NCBI RefSeq assembly: GCF_948948975.1
Contig: NZ_CARBVX010000003.1
Location: 81,617-145,616 of the forward strand
DNA: 64,000 nt
Direction of reading: 5' to 3'
From: an uncultured Lactobacillus sp.
GTDB lineage: Bacteria; Bacillota; Bacilli; Lactobacillales; Lactobacillaceae
Shown in pieces: positions 24,412-33,015 of this stretch (the stretch's first letter is position 1; every line of letters begins with the position of its first letter). The notes below the pieces were generated by a model that did no database searches, was not told where the DNA came from, and saw only the letters and a program-made list of their open reading frames with translations. Made by a program: the position numbers and the translations under genes.

Positions 24412-25224
24412 TTAAACTAATTTCTTTCGAATCCAGCCAGAAATCCAGTCAATAACAACAACCATGACAATAATCCCAACTAGAATTACACCAACACGAT
24501 TCCATTGACGGTATTGCAAGGCAATAATTAATGGATAACCAATACCACCAGCACCAACTAAACCTAGAATAGATGCTGAACGGATTGAAACATCAAATCG
24601 ATACAAAGTGTTAGAGATTAAGGCTGGCATTAAGTTAGGCATTGTGGCAAACATAATAATGTTAAACTTAGATCCACCAGCTGCAGTAACGGCTTCATTT
24701 GCCCCTTCTTCAAGGTTTTCAATTGCTTCTGAGAACAATTTAGCAAGCATACCAACTGAGTGGAAACCTAATGCTAACACACCGGCTGCAGAACCTGGTC
24801 CTACGGCTTTAATAAACATCAAAGCTAAAACAATTTCGGGGAATGAACGAATAACGGCTAATACAACTTTTCCTGAACGGGATGTATACCATTTCTTATG
24901 ACGCGTATTAGCTGCCCAAAAGGCGAAAGGTAGAGAAATAATTGCAGAAATAAAAGTACCCAAGAAAGCAATACAGATTGTTTCCCATAATTGAGAAATT
25001 AAATCTTCACCGCTTCCGTTATATACATATGACCAGTCAGGATGAAAAATTCCGGCTACAATAGCTCCTGCAATTTGACCTGCACTTGCCTTTATTCCGC
25101 CAAAATCCATTCCTACAAATGACCAAATAATTAAAATGATAGTAACAATGGCAATTGTCCAGTGTTGAACCTTCTTCTTAGTATCCACTGGTTTAGGAGG
25201 TAATTTTTTCATTGTAGTATCCAT
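24412..25224 (-). CDS. phnE: Phosphonate-type ABC transporter permease (second PhnE)
   Basis: The 270-residue inner membrane protein has about five to six helices and the binding-protein-dependent permease EAA loop (EAIENLEEGANEAVTAAGGSKFN, quoted here only as a region near residue 180) that docks on the ATPase. It resembles PhnE and the phosphite permease PtxC. Its ATG overlaps the stop of the first permease gene (TAATG), so the two are coupled and probably form a heterodimeric pore. No C-P lyase or phosphonatase genes are nearby, so the real ligand could be phosphonate, phosphite, phosphate ester or another small anion. Confidence 0.9.
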   Translation of the reverse strand: MDTTMKKLPPKPVDTKKKVQHWTIAIVTIILIIWSFVGMDFGGIKASAGQIAGAIVAGIFHPDWSYVYNGSGEDLISQLWETICIAFLGTFISAIISLPFAFWAANTRHKKWYTSRSGKVVLAVIRSFPEIVLALMFIKAVGPGSAAGVLALGFHSVGMLAKLFSEAIENLEEGANEAVTAAGGSKFNIIMFATMPNLMPALISNTLYRFDVSIRSASILGLVGAGGIGYPLIIALQYRQWNRVGVILVGIIVMVVVIDWISGWIRKKLV

Positions 25225-26027
25225 TATTTCATCAACGCCTCCCGAGATTTAGTAGAAATGTAGTCGATAATAACTACGACAACGATAATAACTAAGATAA
25301 TCATACCGGTCTTAGCATAGTCAAAGACTTGAAGAGTTTGTTGTAAGTACAAACCAATACCACCGGCACCAATATATCCAAGAACTGTTGAAGCTCTGAC
25401 ATTAATTTCAAATGCATATAAAACATATGAAATAAAGTAAGTAATTATTTGTGGCATCACAGCAAAATGAATAATTTGTAGTTTATTTGCACCAACGGCT
25501 GTTAAAGCTTCGATTGGACCTGGGTCAATTGTTTCAATTGCTTCGTAGAACAATTTAACAACCACACCAAATGTAAATACAGTTAAAGCTAGAACACCGG
25601 CAACTGGACCAATACCTACAACGGCAACAAAGATTGCACCTAAGAGTAGGTCTGGAATAGTTCTAACAATATTCATAATTATTCTTAGAACTCCAGTAAC
25701 GGCCTTATTCTTAACAATATTTCTAGCGATTAAAAGAGAATAAACAAACGCGATGGCTGATCCCATTACAGTTCCCAAAATTGCCATTTTAATTGTTTCA
25801 ATTAAAAGTGGAACTGCCGTAGCGGCATATCCCCAATCGGGGTGACACATTTGAACAAAAATATCAGTGAATTGACTAAAGTTATTAAATAAAACACTAA
25901 TATGGGTATTTGTTACATCTACTGAAAGAAAGAGACCTAAAACCATAATTACGACCCATACAAGGTTCATAATTTTGAATTTCTTTTTAGGCAATTCAGC
26001 TAAATGCTGTTCCTTAGATTTAGGCAT
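25224..26027 (-). CDS. phnE: Phosphonate-type ABC transporter permease (first PhnE)
   Basis: The permease has a basic cytoplasmic N-terminus, about six helices and an EAA loop ([19 protein letters not shown] region). I start it at the ATG at 26027, which overlaps the end of phnC and has AAAGGGG upstream. This gives 267 residues; the longer in-frame version would overlap phnC by 74 bases and has no reason to exist. It pairs with the second PhnE, which shares its layout, so a gene duplication is likely. Confidence 0.9.
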   Translation of the reverse strand: MPKSKEQHLAELPKKKFKIMNLVWVVIMVLGLFLSVDVTNTHISVLFNNFSQFTDIFVQMCHPDWGYAATAVPLLIETIKMAILGTVMGSAIAFVYSLLIARNIVKNKAVTGVLRIIMNIVRTIPDLLLGAIFVAVVGIGPVAGVLALTVFTFGVVVKLFYEAIETIDPGPIEALTAVGANKLQIIHFAVMPQIITYFISYVLYAFEINVRASTVLGYIGAGGIGLYLQQTLQVFDYAKTGMIILVIIVVVVIIDYISTKSREALMK

Positions 26028-26805
26028 CTTCTTCCCCTTTCTTGCCATTTCCACCATTGTAAATATCGTCAAAGACAGCTTGAGAAGTTTCACTCATCTT
26101 ACCATCATAAACAATTTGACCTGCACGAACACCGATTACTCGATCTCCAAATTCCTTAGCAAGTTCTACGCTGTGAAGGTTAGCAACTACAGTCATCCCG
26201 TATTCTTCATTAAGCATCTTCAAATCATGCATAACTCGACGTGAAGTTTGAGGATCAAGTGAAGCTGTTGGTTCATCAGCTAAAATAATCTTAGGATTTT
26301 GAGTAAGTACACGGGCAATAGCAACACGTTGCTGTTGTCCACCGGAAAGTTGATCCGCACGAGTATAAACTTTATCTGCTAAGTCAACACGTTGCAATGC
26401 TTCATATGCTTTTTGCTTATCTTCCTTAGTAAATAGGTTAAAAGTTGTTTTCCAAGTTGGATAGTAACCTACTCGGCCAGTTAAAACATTGCGTAAAACA
26501 CTTGAACGTTTAACTAAGTTAAAGCTTTGGAAAATCATTCCAATATCACGACGAATTTCTCGTAAGTCTTTACCCTTAGCAGAGGTAATTGACTTGCCAT
26601 CAATTATAATATCTCCTTCTGAGACATCTTGTAGACGGTTAATTGAACGAAGTAAAGTAGACTTACCTGCACCAGATAGACCTACTACTACTATAAATTC
26701 TCCCTTATCAATATTTAAGTTAATATCCTTTAAACCAACTGTTCCGTTATCATAAATTTTACTAACGTTTTTTAGTTGAATCATCGGCTGATTAGTAGCT
26801 GCCAT
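26020..26805 (-). CDS. phnC: Phosphonate-type ABC transporter ATP-binding protein
   Basis: All ABC ATPase motifs are present in 261 residues: Walker [11 protein letters not shown]-loop MIFQSFNLV, signature [13 protein letters not shown], Walker [13 protein letters not shown] and the switch His in [11 protein letters not shown]. The spacing and the [17 protein letters not shown] stretch are typical of PhnC. It powers uptake through the two PhnE permeases. It lies about 100 bases downstream of phnD and overlaps the first phnE. Confidence 0.95.
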   Translation of the reverse strand: MAATNQPMIQLKNVSKIYDNGTVGLKDINLNIDKGEFIVVVGLSGAGKSTLLRSINRLQDVSEGDIIIDGKSITSAKGKDLREIRRDIGMIFQSFNLVKRSSVLRNVLTGRVGYYPTWKTTFNLFTKEDKQKAYEALQRVDLADKVYTRADQLSGGQQQRVAIARVLTQNPKIILADEPTASLDPQTSRRVMHDLKMLNEEYGMTVVANLHSVELAKEFGDRVIGVRAGQIVYDGKMSETSQAVFDDIYNGGNGKKGEEDA

Positions 26806-26912
26806 TTAATTTAAAAATCTCCTTAACATTATTTAAATTGACTACAGTGCATAAAAAGATAATCGTCTTTTAGAGACAATTATCTTTTACTAACTAAGCT
26901 TTATTTAATTGA

Positions 26913-27842
26913 CTATTTCTTGTCCTTGGCAATAATCTTGTCATATTTACGAACAATATCGAAGTTACTGTCCTTAGACTTAGTGTAGCCTTCGTGACTA
27001 TAAATTGATTCGATAATCTTCTTACCTTCTTTAGATTCACCAACTTCAATAAATGCCTTTGCAAGTTTCTTTTGGAAGGACTTAGACATATCACTTCTAA
27101 CAGAAATAGTATCGTTAGGAATTGGCTTAGTGAAGTAAATTGGGACAACTTGGTCCATAATCTTAGGATTGTCTTTTTTAACAGTGTTACGAGCATCTTC
27201 AAACACAAATGCTGCGTCAGTATCACCATTTAATACATTCAAAACTGCTTGGTCTTGGCCAGTAACAGTAACTAACTTACAATCCTTTGGCACATCCAAA
27301 CCTTTTTCTCCAAGTTCAGCAATTGGGAAAACATAACCTGCTGAAGAAGTTGGGTTTTGAACTGAAATACTCTTGCCTTTTAGATCCTTCCAAGATTTAA
27401 TTTTAGAACCTTTCTTAACAAGAATTTCTGCTCTATAGTAATCAACTAATTTATTAGTTGCCTTACCACCAGGTTGCTTAACGCCGTAACGTTGAGATTG
27501 AAGTAAAACGTCAGCAGCTCCTTGTTTATGAGCTAATACATAACCATCAGGTGGTAAGAAACCAACATCAACTTTTTTAGATTTCATAGCTTCAACAACT
27601 GTGTTGTAATCAGTTGACATTGAAACATGAACTGGAATTCCAAGCTTTTTAGAAAGCATTTTTTCTAAAGGCTTAGCACGAGCTTCAAGCTTATTAGCAG
27701 CTTGACTAGGTACAAATTGGATAGTCAATGATTTTGGTGTATAACCATCCTTTGAACTGTTTGATTTGTTAGAACAAGCAGTTGCAACAACAGCAAGTAA
27801 AATTGCAAAAAGGCCTACTAAGACTTTTTTGAACTTTTTCAT
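26913..27842 (-). CDS. phnD: Phosphonate-type ABC transporter substrate-binding lipoprotein
   Basis: The protein of about 309 residues begins with a lipoprotein signal (LLAVVATAC lipobox, Cys about 23) and continues as a PhnD/SsuA/TauA-like type 2 periplasmic-binding fold (SLTIQFVPSQAANKLEARAKPLE; SAGYVFPIAELGEKG; DTDAAFVFEDA). It would be tethered outside the membrane and deliver the ligand. Two adjacent ATGs are possible; the second, at 27842, sits five bases from AGGAGG. The promoter appears to lie upstream of a leader ORF and terminator-like hairpin, so phnD expression probably depends on read-through. Confidence 0.92.
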   Translation of the reverse strand: MKKFKKVLVGLFAILLAVVATACSNKSNSSKDGYTPKSLTIQFVPSQAANKLEARAKPLEKMLSKKLGIPVHVSMSTDYNTVVEAMKSKKVDVGFLPPDGYVLAHKQGAADVLLQSQRYGVKQPGGKATNKLVDYYRAEILVKKGSKIKSWKDLKGKSISVQNPTSSAGYVFPIAELGEKGLDVPKDCKLVTVTGQDQAVLNVLNGDTDAAFVFEDARNTVKKDNPKIMDQVVPIYFTKPIPNDTISVRSDMSKSFQKKLAKAFIEVGESKEGKKIIESIYSHEGYTKSKDSNFDIVRKYDKIIAKDKK

Positions 27843-27879
27843 CATTTCCTCCTAATGAAAAACATTAAATGACAAATAC

Positions 27880-27931
27880 AAAAAAAGACCCAATATGATG
27901 AGCTGACAAAAAGAGCTAATCACATTGAGCC
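27880..27931 (-). terminator. Terminator or attenuator hairpin between the leader ORF and phnD
   Basis: On the minus strand the 17-base arm at 27915-27931 pairs with the arm at 27887-27903 in 16 of 17 positions (some G-T pairs), followed by seven T. The first arm contains the last codons and the TAG stop (27916-27918) of the leader ORF, so a ribosome finishing that ORF would cover it. Confidence 0.8.
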
Positions 27932-28059
27932 AGAAAAGTCACTAAAAAAACAACGAAAGCGCCAATACCAATGAAGACTGATTCCCCGAAGGAATCAGCC
28001 CAAGAACGAGCCACTGAATCTTGGTTACAGCTTATAATGTTGTAATCGAAATTCATCAT
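27916..28059 (-). CDS. 47-residue leader ORF / small membrane peptide upstream of phnD
   Basis: ATGATG at 28059 is preceded by AAAGGAAG seven bases upstream and opens a 47-codon frame. The peptide begins MMNFDYNIISCNQDS and has a hydrophobic second half (FIGIGAFVVFLVTFLA) ending in QCD. Within the ORF, bases 27978-27998 form a very stable hairpin with a UUCG-type loop. The stop codon lies in the first arm of a terminator that precedes phnD. It is either a regulatory leader peptide or a true single-helix membrane protein of the phn operon. No known family is recognised. Confidence 0.6.
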   Translation of the reverse strand: MMNFDYNIISCNQDSVARSWADSFGESVFIGIGAFVVFLVTFLAQCD

Positions 28060-28102
28060 TATCGTTCTTCCTTTCTCCTAGTACTAACGTTCGTTCTTAA
28101 GT

Positions 28103-28131
28103 ATCATACCAAAAATATTCGTACTTGGATA
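28103..28131 (-). promoter_or_regulatory. Probable promoter of the phn leader and operon
   Basis: On the minus strand TGGTATGAT gives an extended -10 element (TATGAT at 28103-28108). The -35 region (TATCCA) is weak. It lies about 45 bases ahead of the leader ORF. A weak cre-like site (TGTAAGCGCTAGTA, 28144-28157) is upstream. Confidence 0.5.
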
Positions 28132-28193
28132 CTATTATTTTAATGTAAGCGCTAGTAATTATTAATTAGTTAAATTGGATCGATCCACTTTAT

Positions 28194-28230
28194 AAAAAAA
28201 TCACTCCATTAGTGACAACAGAGTGAATTT
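28194..28230 (-). terminator. Intrinsic terminator of the universal stress protein gene
   Basis: TCACTC pairs with GAGTGA and seven T follow on the minus strand. Confidence 0.7.
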
Positions 28231-28245
28231 TATAATGTTCGTTTT

Positions 28246-28740
28246 TTAAAAATACTTTTTCTTAGGCTTTGCAACCTTGTTATTGTCAAGATCAGTCTTA
28301 ACAATTAACACATCTGATAAAGCATGTTGGTTAACATACGCAGTAACGCTACCCATTAACATTCTTTCAACTGCGTTCATACCAGTTGCACCCATAATAA
28401 TCAAATCGTTGTGGTGATCTTTAATAAAATCAACTGCAATAATTCTCTTAGGTGAGCCATAACGAATATGGTAAGAAACATCAGTAAAGTTAAAATGTTC
28501 CTTAGCCCATTCTTTTAAACTCTTTAAATACTCTTCGGAATCTTGCGTCATTTGATAAATGGTGTCCCCAGAAATCAAAGTATCCTGCATTTCTCCCATA
28601 AATTGACGAGTATCAATAACATTCAATACATCAAGATGAGCATTGTTATCAAGAGCAATCTTTACTGCTTTATCAAACGCACGCTCTGCTGTTTCAGAAC
28701 CATCAACTGGAACTAAAATGTTGTCGTAATCTTCTACCAT
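28246..28740 (-). CDS. Universal stress protein, UspA family
   Basis: The 164-residue cytoplasmic protein has the UspA fold: ILVPVDGSETAERAFDKA at the start and the ATP-binding motif GATGMNAVERMLMGSVT (G-2x-G-9x-G-S/T) near residue 125. It is therefore probably an ATP-binding member. A short basic tail (NNKVAKPKKKYF) follows. Such proteins are induced by acid, bile or starvation stress; the exact role is unknown. It has its own terminator and diverges from the phosphatase gene. Confidence 0.92.
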   Translation of the reverse strand: MVEDYDNILVPVDGSETAERAFDKAVKIALDNNAHLDVLNVIDTRQFMGEMQDTLISGDTIYQMTQDSEEYLKSLKEWAKEHFNFTDVSYHIRYGSPKRIIAVDFIKDHHNDLIIMGATGMNAVERMLMGSVTAYVNQHALSDVLIVKTDLDNNKVAKPKKKYF

Positions 28741-28913
28741 AAGTAATCATCTCCGCATGGAATTTGCATCTTTACATTGTAATTTTACCATTAATTATAA
28801 CAATTAATAAGTCTGTTTTCTTTTTATAAATCCGAGAAAAAGAAAATATCTGTCACAAAATATGTTAAAGTATTAATACTGTACTTAAATAACTATAGTG
28901 AGGAAAAATACTA

Positions 28914-29717
28914 ATGAGCGAAAATTATGAGACGAAATTAATTGGCATCCAAAATGGTCGCAATTTCCGCGAACTTGGAGGCTATAAAACTATATCCGGT
29001 CAGACAATCAAATATAACAAATTGCTTAGAACTGGTAATTTAGCTGATCTTTCTTCATCAGACTTAGAATTATTACAGAAGCATGGCGTTAAGTATGACG
29101 TTGACTTTAGAACCGAGAAAGAAAAAAATGATCATCCCGATCGTGTCCCAGAAGGCGCTAAATATGTTTTTGATCCAGTTTTTAGTGATGATCTAACTAA
29201 TGCATCTAAGGGAATCTTTGCTTTAGAAGAGAATGCCGAAAAAGATCCTGAATTTGGTTTCAAGCATATGTTCTTTGCGTATGAAGATATGATCAATGGA
29301 CAAACTGCTCAAAAGGCTTACCGCAAATTCTTTGACCTTTTGCTTACAAATGATAAAGACAAGAATGCTCTTCTTTTCCACTGTACTGCCGGAAAAGATC
29401 GGACAGGGTTTGGAGCTTTGTTGATCTTATCAGCATTAGGAGTACCTTTTACTACTATCAAATATGACTATACTCTGACTAATATCACAACAAAAAGTTT
29501 TGTTGATGCAATGCTTAAGCAAGCAGCCGCTGACGGCTCTAGCAAGCGTGTATTGCAGTCTATTAAGGATATTCAGTCAGTATATCCAGAATACTTAGAC
29601 CATGCTGTACATGTCCTAAACCAGCAATACGGAGGAATCAATGAATATCTTCGTTCTACCATGAAACTCTCAAGCAGTGATATCATGGATCTTAGGAGAA
29701 TCTATCTTGAGGATTGA
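28914..29717 (+). CDS. Tyrosine-protein phosphatase (IphP/DSP-like)
   Basis: The P-loop HCTAGKDRTG (CX5R, near residue 155) is the cysteine-phosphatase catalytic site. The N-terminal NFRELGGY and the DFRTEKEK block (with the general-acid region) are the usual features of the bacterial IphP-like/Lip family. At 267 residues and without a signal peptide it is a cytoplasmic enzyme. It may act on phosphotyrosine proteins or phosphoinositide-like substrates. The ATG follows GAGG. The GntR gene starts eight bases past its stop, so they form an operon. Confidence 0.9.
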   Translation: MSENYETKLIGIQNGRNFRELGGYKTISGQTIKYNKLLRTGNLADLSSSDLELLQKHGVKYDVDFRTEKEKNDHPDRVPEGAKYVFDPVFSDDLTNASKGIFALEENAEKDPEFGFKHMFFAYEDMINGQTAQKAYRKFFDLLLTNDKDKNALLFHCTAGKDRTGFGALLILSALGVPFTTIKYDYTLTNITTKSFVDAMLKQAAADGSSKRVLQSIKDIQSVYPEYLDHAVHVLNQQYGGINEYLRSTMKLSSSDIMDLRRIYLED

Positions 29718-29725
29718 TATAGATT

Positions 29726-30451
29726 ATGGATATTCCAAAATATTTACAAATTGAAAATGAGCTAAAACAAGAAATTATCTCTGGAAAATTTAAATATGGA
29801 GATAAATTTTATAGCGAAGCTCAATTAAAAGATAAGTTTAATGTTTCTTCAATTACAGTTATTCGAGCTGTAAAGGATCTTGTCAAGGCAGGCTACTTAG
29901 TTCGTCATCAAGGAAAAGGCACTTTTATTTCACGATCAAGAAAAGATAAATTAGTTCGTCTTAGTGATAATGAAGTCTTCTCAAACAAACAAGAAGAAGA
30001 TACAGTTAAAGTTTTGAAACTCCAAGAGGAAAAGCAGAGCGAAATATTAAAAAAACTCGGCTTACCCAAATATGATAGTTACTACTATATTGAACGTTTA
30101 CGTTTAATTGGTGACACACCATTTATGGTGCACCGTTCATTTATACCAGCTAAATTTATTAATCGAAATTTAGCTAAAGATCCGAATAATTATCATAGTA
30201 TCTATGAAACCTTGCAAAGCGATAAGCAATTGTACCTATTTGATGAGCCTTTTACTGAAACAGACACAATTGTAAAAGCTGATAGTGAAATTAGTCAGCA
30301 ACTTAAAATACCTAAAGATTATCCTGTTGTACGACAAGTTAAAAAAACTATTTTATCTACTACAGGTGAAGTAGTTGAACTAGTCATTGGTTATAAACGA
30401 TGTGATTACTTTTCACTTTCATTTTCAAGTACTGATTATCCGGAAGTTTAA
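29726..30451 (+). CDS. GntR-family (HutC/UTRA) transcriptional regulator
   Basis: The 241-residue protein has a winged helix with the GntR signature (YSEAQLKDKFNVSSITVIRA, about residues 27-50, ending in HQGKGTFIS). A UTRA effector domain follows (about 85-235). Effectors of this branch are usually sugar phosphates or amino acid derivatives. It is co-transcribed with the phosphatase gene just upstream. The target is unknown and could be its own operon. Confidence 0.88.
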   Translation: MDIPKYLQIENELKQEIISGKFKYGDKFYSEAQLKDKFNVSSITVIRAVKDLVKAGYLVRHQGKGTFISRSRKDKLVRLSDNEVFSNKQEEDTVKVLKLQEEKQSEILKKLGLPKYDSYYYIERLRLIGDTPFMVHRSFIPAKFINRNLAKDPNNYHSIYETLQSDKQLYLFDEPFTETDTIVKADSEISQQLKIPKDYPVVRQVKKTILSTTGEVVELVIGYKRCDYFSLSFSSTDYPEV

Positions 30452-30467
30452 TAATTTAATCTGGAGA

Positions 30468-30498
30468 CAAAAAGAAGCTGCCGTGCAGCTTCTTTTTA
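30468..30498. terminator. Bidirectional terminator
   Basis: AAAAAGAAGCTGC-CGT-GCAGCTTCTTTTT, a perfect 13-pair stem between the converging GntR and EIIA genes. Confidence 0.88.
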
Positions 30499-30990
30499 TT
30501 TTTCAATTTCAAAATTGTTCTCTAAAAAATCATAAATTTCTTCATTTGAATCTGAATTAAATAATTCATTTAAATCATCAACTGAAGTTCCAGCTAGAAA
30601 GTCCATAATTTTAGCCAAAATAGTTGAATGCATATCTGGATCATTATTTAAAATCAAAAATAAGAACTTAACTTCCAATGCTTCGCTTGGATTAACCATA
30701 TTATTAAAAGTAGCTGAATTTCTAAGAGCAATCGGTACAATTAATTGTGCGCTAACATAGTCCCCTTCAGTATGAGGAACTGCAACATCTGGAAGTTCTC
30801 TAGATAAAGGTCTCATCGAAATCCCAGTTGGATACTTATCTTCACGTTCAATAATATCGCCTAAAAAATCTTCTTTAACATAGCCTAAGTCATATAATTT
30901 TTGAGAAACGGTCTTGAATATCTCGTTTCGATCAGTTAAGTCTGTTACAAAGACAGCTTCTGGATCGAAAAGACTTTTTTTAGTATTCGT
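30496..30990 (-). CDS. PTS EIIA component, fructose/mannitol type, with no canonical start codon
   Basis: The frame encodes an EIIA type-2 domain: DRNEIFKTVSQKLYDLGYV, REDKYPTGISM and the phospho-His motif VAVPHTEGDYV, ending with LLEN-like helices. It accepts phosphate from HPr for a sugar permease encoded elsewhere. The open frame reaches an ATG at 31143, but a good promoter (TTGTGT-17-TATAAT) lies at 31030-31058, inside that extension. After the promoter no in-frame ATG, GTG or TTG occurs before the domain. The best start is ACG at 30990, eleven bases after AGGAAAGG, giving 164 residues. It may be an ATG-to-ACG mutation that weakens or kills the gene. Confidence 0.7.
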   Translation of the reverse strand, partial: TNTKKSLFDPEAVFVTDLTDRNEIFKTVSQKLYDLGYVKEDFLGDIIEREDKYPTGISMRPLSRELPDVAVPHTEGDYVSAQLIVPIALRNSATFNNMVNPSEALEVKFLFLILNNDPDMHSTILAKIMDFLAGTSVDDLNELFNSDSNEEIYDFLENNFEIEK

Positions 30991-31029
30991 AGTAGGTTCC
31001 GCCTTTCCTGAGCAAAAATTTCTAGTTTC

Positions 31030-31058
31030 ATTATATAAAACCGATTTCAAAAACACAA
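31030..31058 (-). promoter_or_regulatory. Promoter of the EIIA gene
   Basis: On the minus strand -35 TTGTGT (31053-31058) and -10 TATAAT (31030-31035) are separated by 17 bases. This places the transcript start near 31022, inside the extended open frame. Confidence 0.6.
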
Positions 31059-31141
31059 AAGTGGGTGTTTCTTTTGGACAATTTTTGTTAAAGTTAGTTA
31101 ATGTAAAAAATATTCCACCGATAAGAAAGAAAGGTTTTTCC

Positions 31142-31618
31142 ATGACAAAACAAAAAACAGTTTATTTTGGTGCTGGTTGGTTTACTGAAACTCAAAACAA
31201 GGCTTACAAAGATGCAATGAGCGCTCTCAATGCTAATCCTACTATTGATTTAGAAAATAGCTATGTTCCTCTTCAAAATCAATATAAAGATATTCGTGTT
31301 GATGAACATCCAGAATATTTACATGATAAAGAATGGGCACAAGCAACTTATAATGGTGACTTAGTTGGTATTAAAACTAGTGATGTTATGCTTGGCGTTT
31401 ATGTTCCTAAAGAAGAAGACGTTGGTTTAGGGATGGAATTAGGTTACGCTATGTCTCAAGGAAAGTATGTTTTACTTGTAATTCCTGATGAATTATATGG
31501 TGAATCAATCAATTTGATGAGTTGGGGCGTTGCTGACAACGTAATTAAAATGAGTGAATTAGCTACATTTGATTTCAACCGTCCAAGATATAACTTCTAT
31601 GACGGTGCAGTGTATTAA
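31142..31618 (+). CDS. ntd: Nucleoside 2-deoxyribosyltransferase
   Basis: This 158-residue enzyme exchanges bases between deoxyribonucleosides, a salvage reaction typical of lactobacilli. VYFGAGWFTETQNKAY at the N-terminus and the catalytic block GLGMELGYA (nucleophile Glu99) are clear. The length matches the characterised lactobacillar enzymes. AGAAAGG precedes the ATG at 31142. The upstream open frame reaches back to 30914 but overlaps the divergent EIIA gene and is not needed. It may act on purines only (PTD) or on both base types (NDT); the sequence alone does not settle this. Confidence 0.95.
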   Translation: MTKQKTVYFGAGWFTETQNKAYKDAMSALNANPTIDLENSYVPLQNQYKDIRVDEHPEYLHDKEWAQATYNGDLVGIKTSDVMLGVYVPKEEDVGLGMELGYAMSQGKYVLLVIPDELYGESINLMSWGVADNVIKMSELATFDFNRPRYNFYDGAVY

Positions 31619-31622
31619 GAGA

Positions 31623-31660
31623 TAAAAAATCTGGTAGAGAGTTTCTACCAGATTTTTCTT
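31623..31660. terminator. Bidirectional terminator
   Basis: AAAAATCTGGTAGA-GAGTT-TCTACCAGATTTTT, a perfect stem between the converging ntd and zinc-ribbon genes. Confidence 0.88.
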
Positions 31661-31663
31661 TTT

Positions 31664-32860
31664 CTAATCATTATTAGCAATTTCTTCAAAGTTAGAAGTT
31701 AAGTCATGGTTAGCCGTTGCATGAACCACTGTGTATTCTCCATTAGTTGTTTGATCAACAAGAGCTACTGGTTCTCCATGGTAAAAGCAAAAAAGATAAG
31801 TAATGTGCTGTTCAGCACTTCTACCGTTATAGTTAAAGATTGCAACTACATTATATGTGTCACTATTACTGTCTTCATCAGTAACATTTGGATTCCACTT
31901 AAGGCTAATACTATCCATATCTTCAGGATTACGACTATCTTTCTCGCCTGAACTCAATTTGAATTTCCCTTCTGATAAAAAACTTGGATATTCTTGACCA
32001 GCCGCAGTCGTTATACTTCCACTACCAGTATAATGCGAATATGGTTGGTGCATTTTATCACCAAAATCATCCATATAACTAATTAACCTATCCGTTTGGT
32101 CATTCGACCATAATTTAGTTTCCTTAGTATCTTTCTTTTTTTCAGTTGTAAATTTTTTTGCACTTGAAGAGGCAGCACTATCTTTTCCCTTAACAATTGT
32201 TAAATTATTATTCCAATTATTTACATTCTCTTCGGTATTTTCAGATTTAATTACTGGATAAATTTGTTCTAAAACATTTCTATTACTATAATTCGATTTA
32301 TTTCCGACATAAGTTATCTCTGTTTTATCTTTAGAAATCAAATATCCTACTCGGTCATTTACAGCATATAAGGTACTACCATTTGTAGCACTAATTTCAT
32401 AGTCGCCAAATTTATGGCTACGATAGCTCTTAATTGTTAAATGACCACTTCTTAATTCATCCGCTGCTTCTCCCCATTTTTTACCATATTTTTTATCTGC
32501 GTAAAGAATTGCCCAAGCAGCCAATTGTTTTGCTGGCATCTTTTTTATTTCAGCAGTAGTTAGTCTGCCATTACCACCAGTTATTTTGCTTTCTGCTGAA
32601 GAGCGGCCATGTTGATAAATTCCCCAACATCCAGCAACGAGCACTACAATAGCAATAATTACTCCGATAATGATATTTCTTGTTTTAAAATTTCTCTTAG
32701 AATTACGAATTTCACTTCTTTTGACTTGTGGTCTTTGCTTAATAGAATTTATTTTTTCCAGTTCTTGTTTACTGTTACCATCAACAGGAGCACCACATGT
32801 TGAGCAAAATTGATCATCAGGTTTTAAGGGTGCTCCACATTTTGAACAAAATTTTTTCAT
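31664..32860 (-). CDS. Zinc-ribbon membrane protein with DUF4767 domain
   Basis: The 398-residue protein opens with a zinc ribbon (FCSKCGAPLKPDDQFCSTCG, four Cys) and a basic linker, then one membrane helix (IIIGVIIAIVVLVAG, about 65-85). An extracytoplasmic part follows, including a DUF4767 domain (LWSNDQTDRLISYMDDFGDKMHQPY, about residues 265-390). The helix orientation places the ribbon in the cytoplasm and DUF4767 outside. DUF4767 is common in lactobacillar surface proteins and its function is unknown. The gene is monocistronic. Confidence 0.82.
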   Translation of the reverse strand: MKKFCSKCGAPLKPDDQFCSTCGAPVDGNSKQELEKINSIKQRPQVKRSEIRNSKRNFKTRNIIIGVIIAIVVLVAGCWGIYQHGRSSAESKITGGNGRLTTAEIKKMPAKQLAAWAILYADKKYGKKWGEAADELRSGHLTIKSYRSHKFGDYEISATNGSTLYAVNDRVGYLISKDKTEITYVGNKSNYSNRNVLEQIYPVIKSENTEENVNNWNNNLTIVKGKDSAASSSAKKFTTEKKKDTKETKLWSNDQTDRLISYMDDFGDKMHQPYSHYTGSGSITTAAGQEYPSFLSEGKFKLSSGEKDSRNPEDMDSISLKWNPNVTDEDSNSDTYNVVAIFNYNGRSAEQHITYLFCFYHGEPVALVDQTTNGEYTVVHATANHDLTSNFEEIANND

Positions 32861-32957
32861 TTTTTCACTTCTTTAATCTTTACTAGTATTTATCTTACTT
32901 ATACTTCATACGTATTAGCTTATCCTAAAACTTCCTAAAGATTAAGCATCAATAATA

Positions 32958-33000
32958 AAGAAATGGCTCACGTAAGTTTTACCAACGTGAGCCATTCTTT
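32958..33000. terminator. Terminator of the mannose-family PTS operon
   Basis: AATGGCTCACGT pairs perfectly with ACGTGAGCCATT around an 11-base loop, 16 bases beyond the EIIA stop. The T-rich tail is broken by a C. Confidence 0.75.
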
Positions 33001-33015
33001 ATTTCTTTAATGTAT

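Noticed and set aside
26894-27229. A 111-codon ORF in another frame inside phnD
   Set aside because: phnD is intact in its own frame with family motifs; the second frame is a shadow, not a frameshift.
30914-31141. Upstream in-frame extension of the deoxyribosyltransferase ORF
   Set aside because: It overlaps the divergent EIIA gene and its promoter; the ATG at 31142 has a ribosome site and gives the family length.
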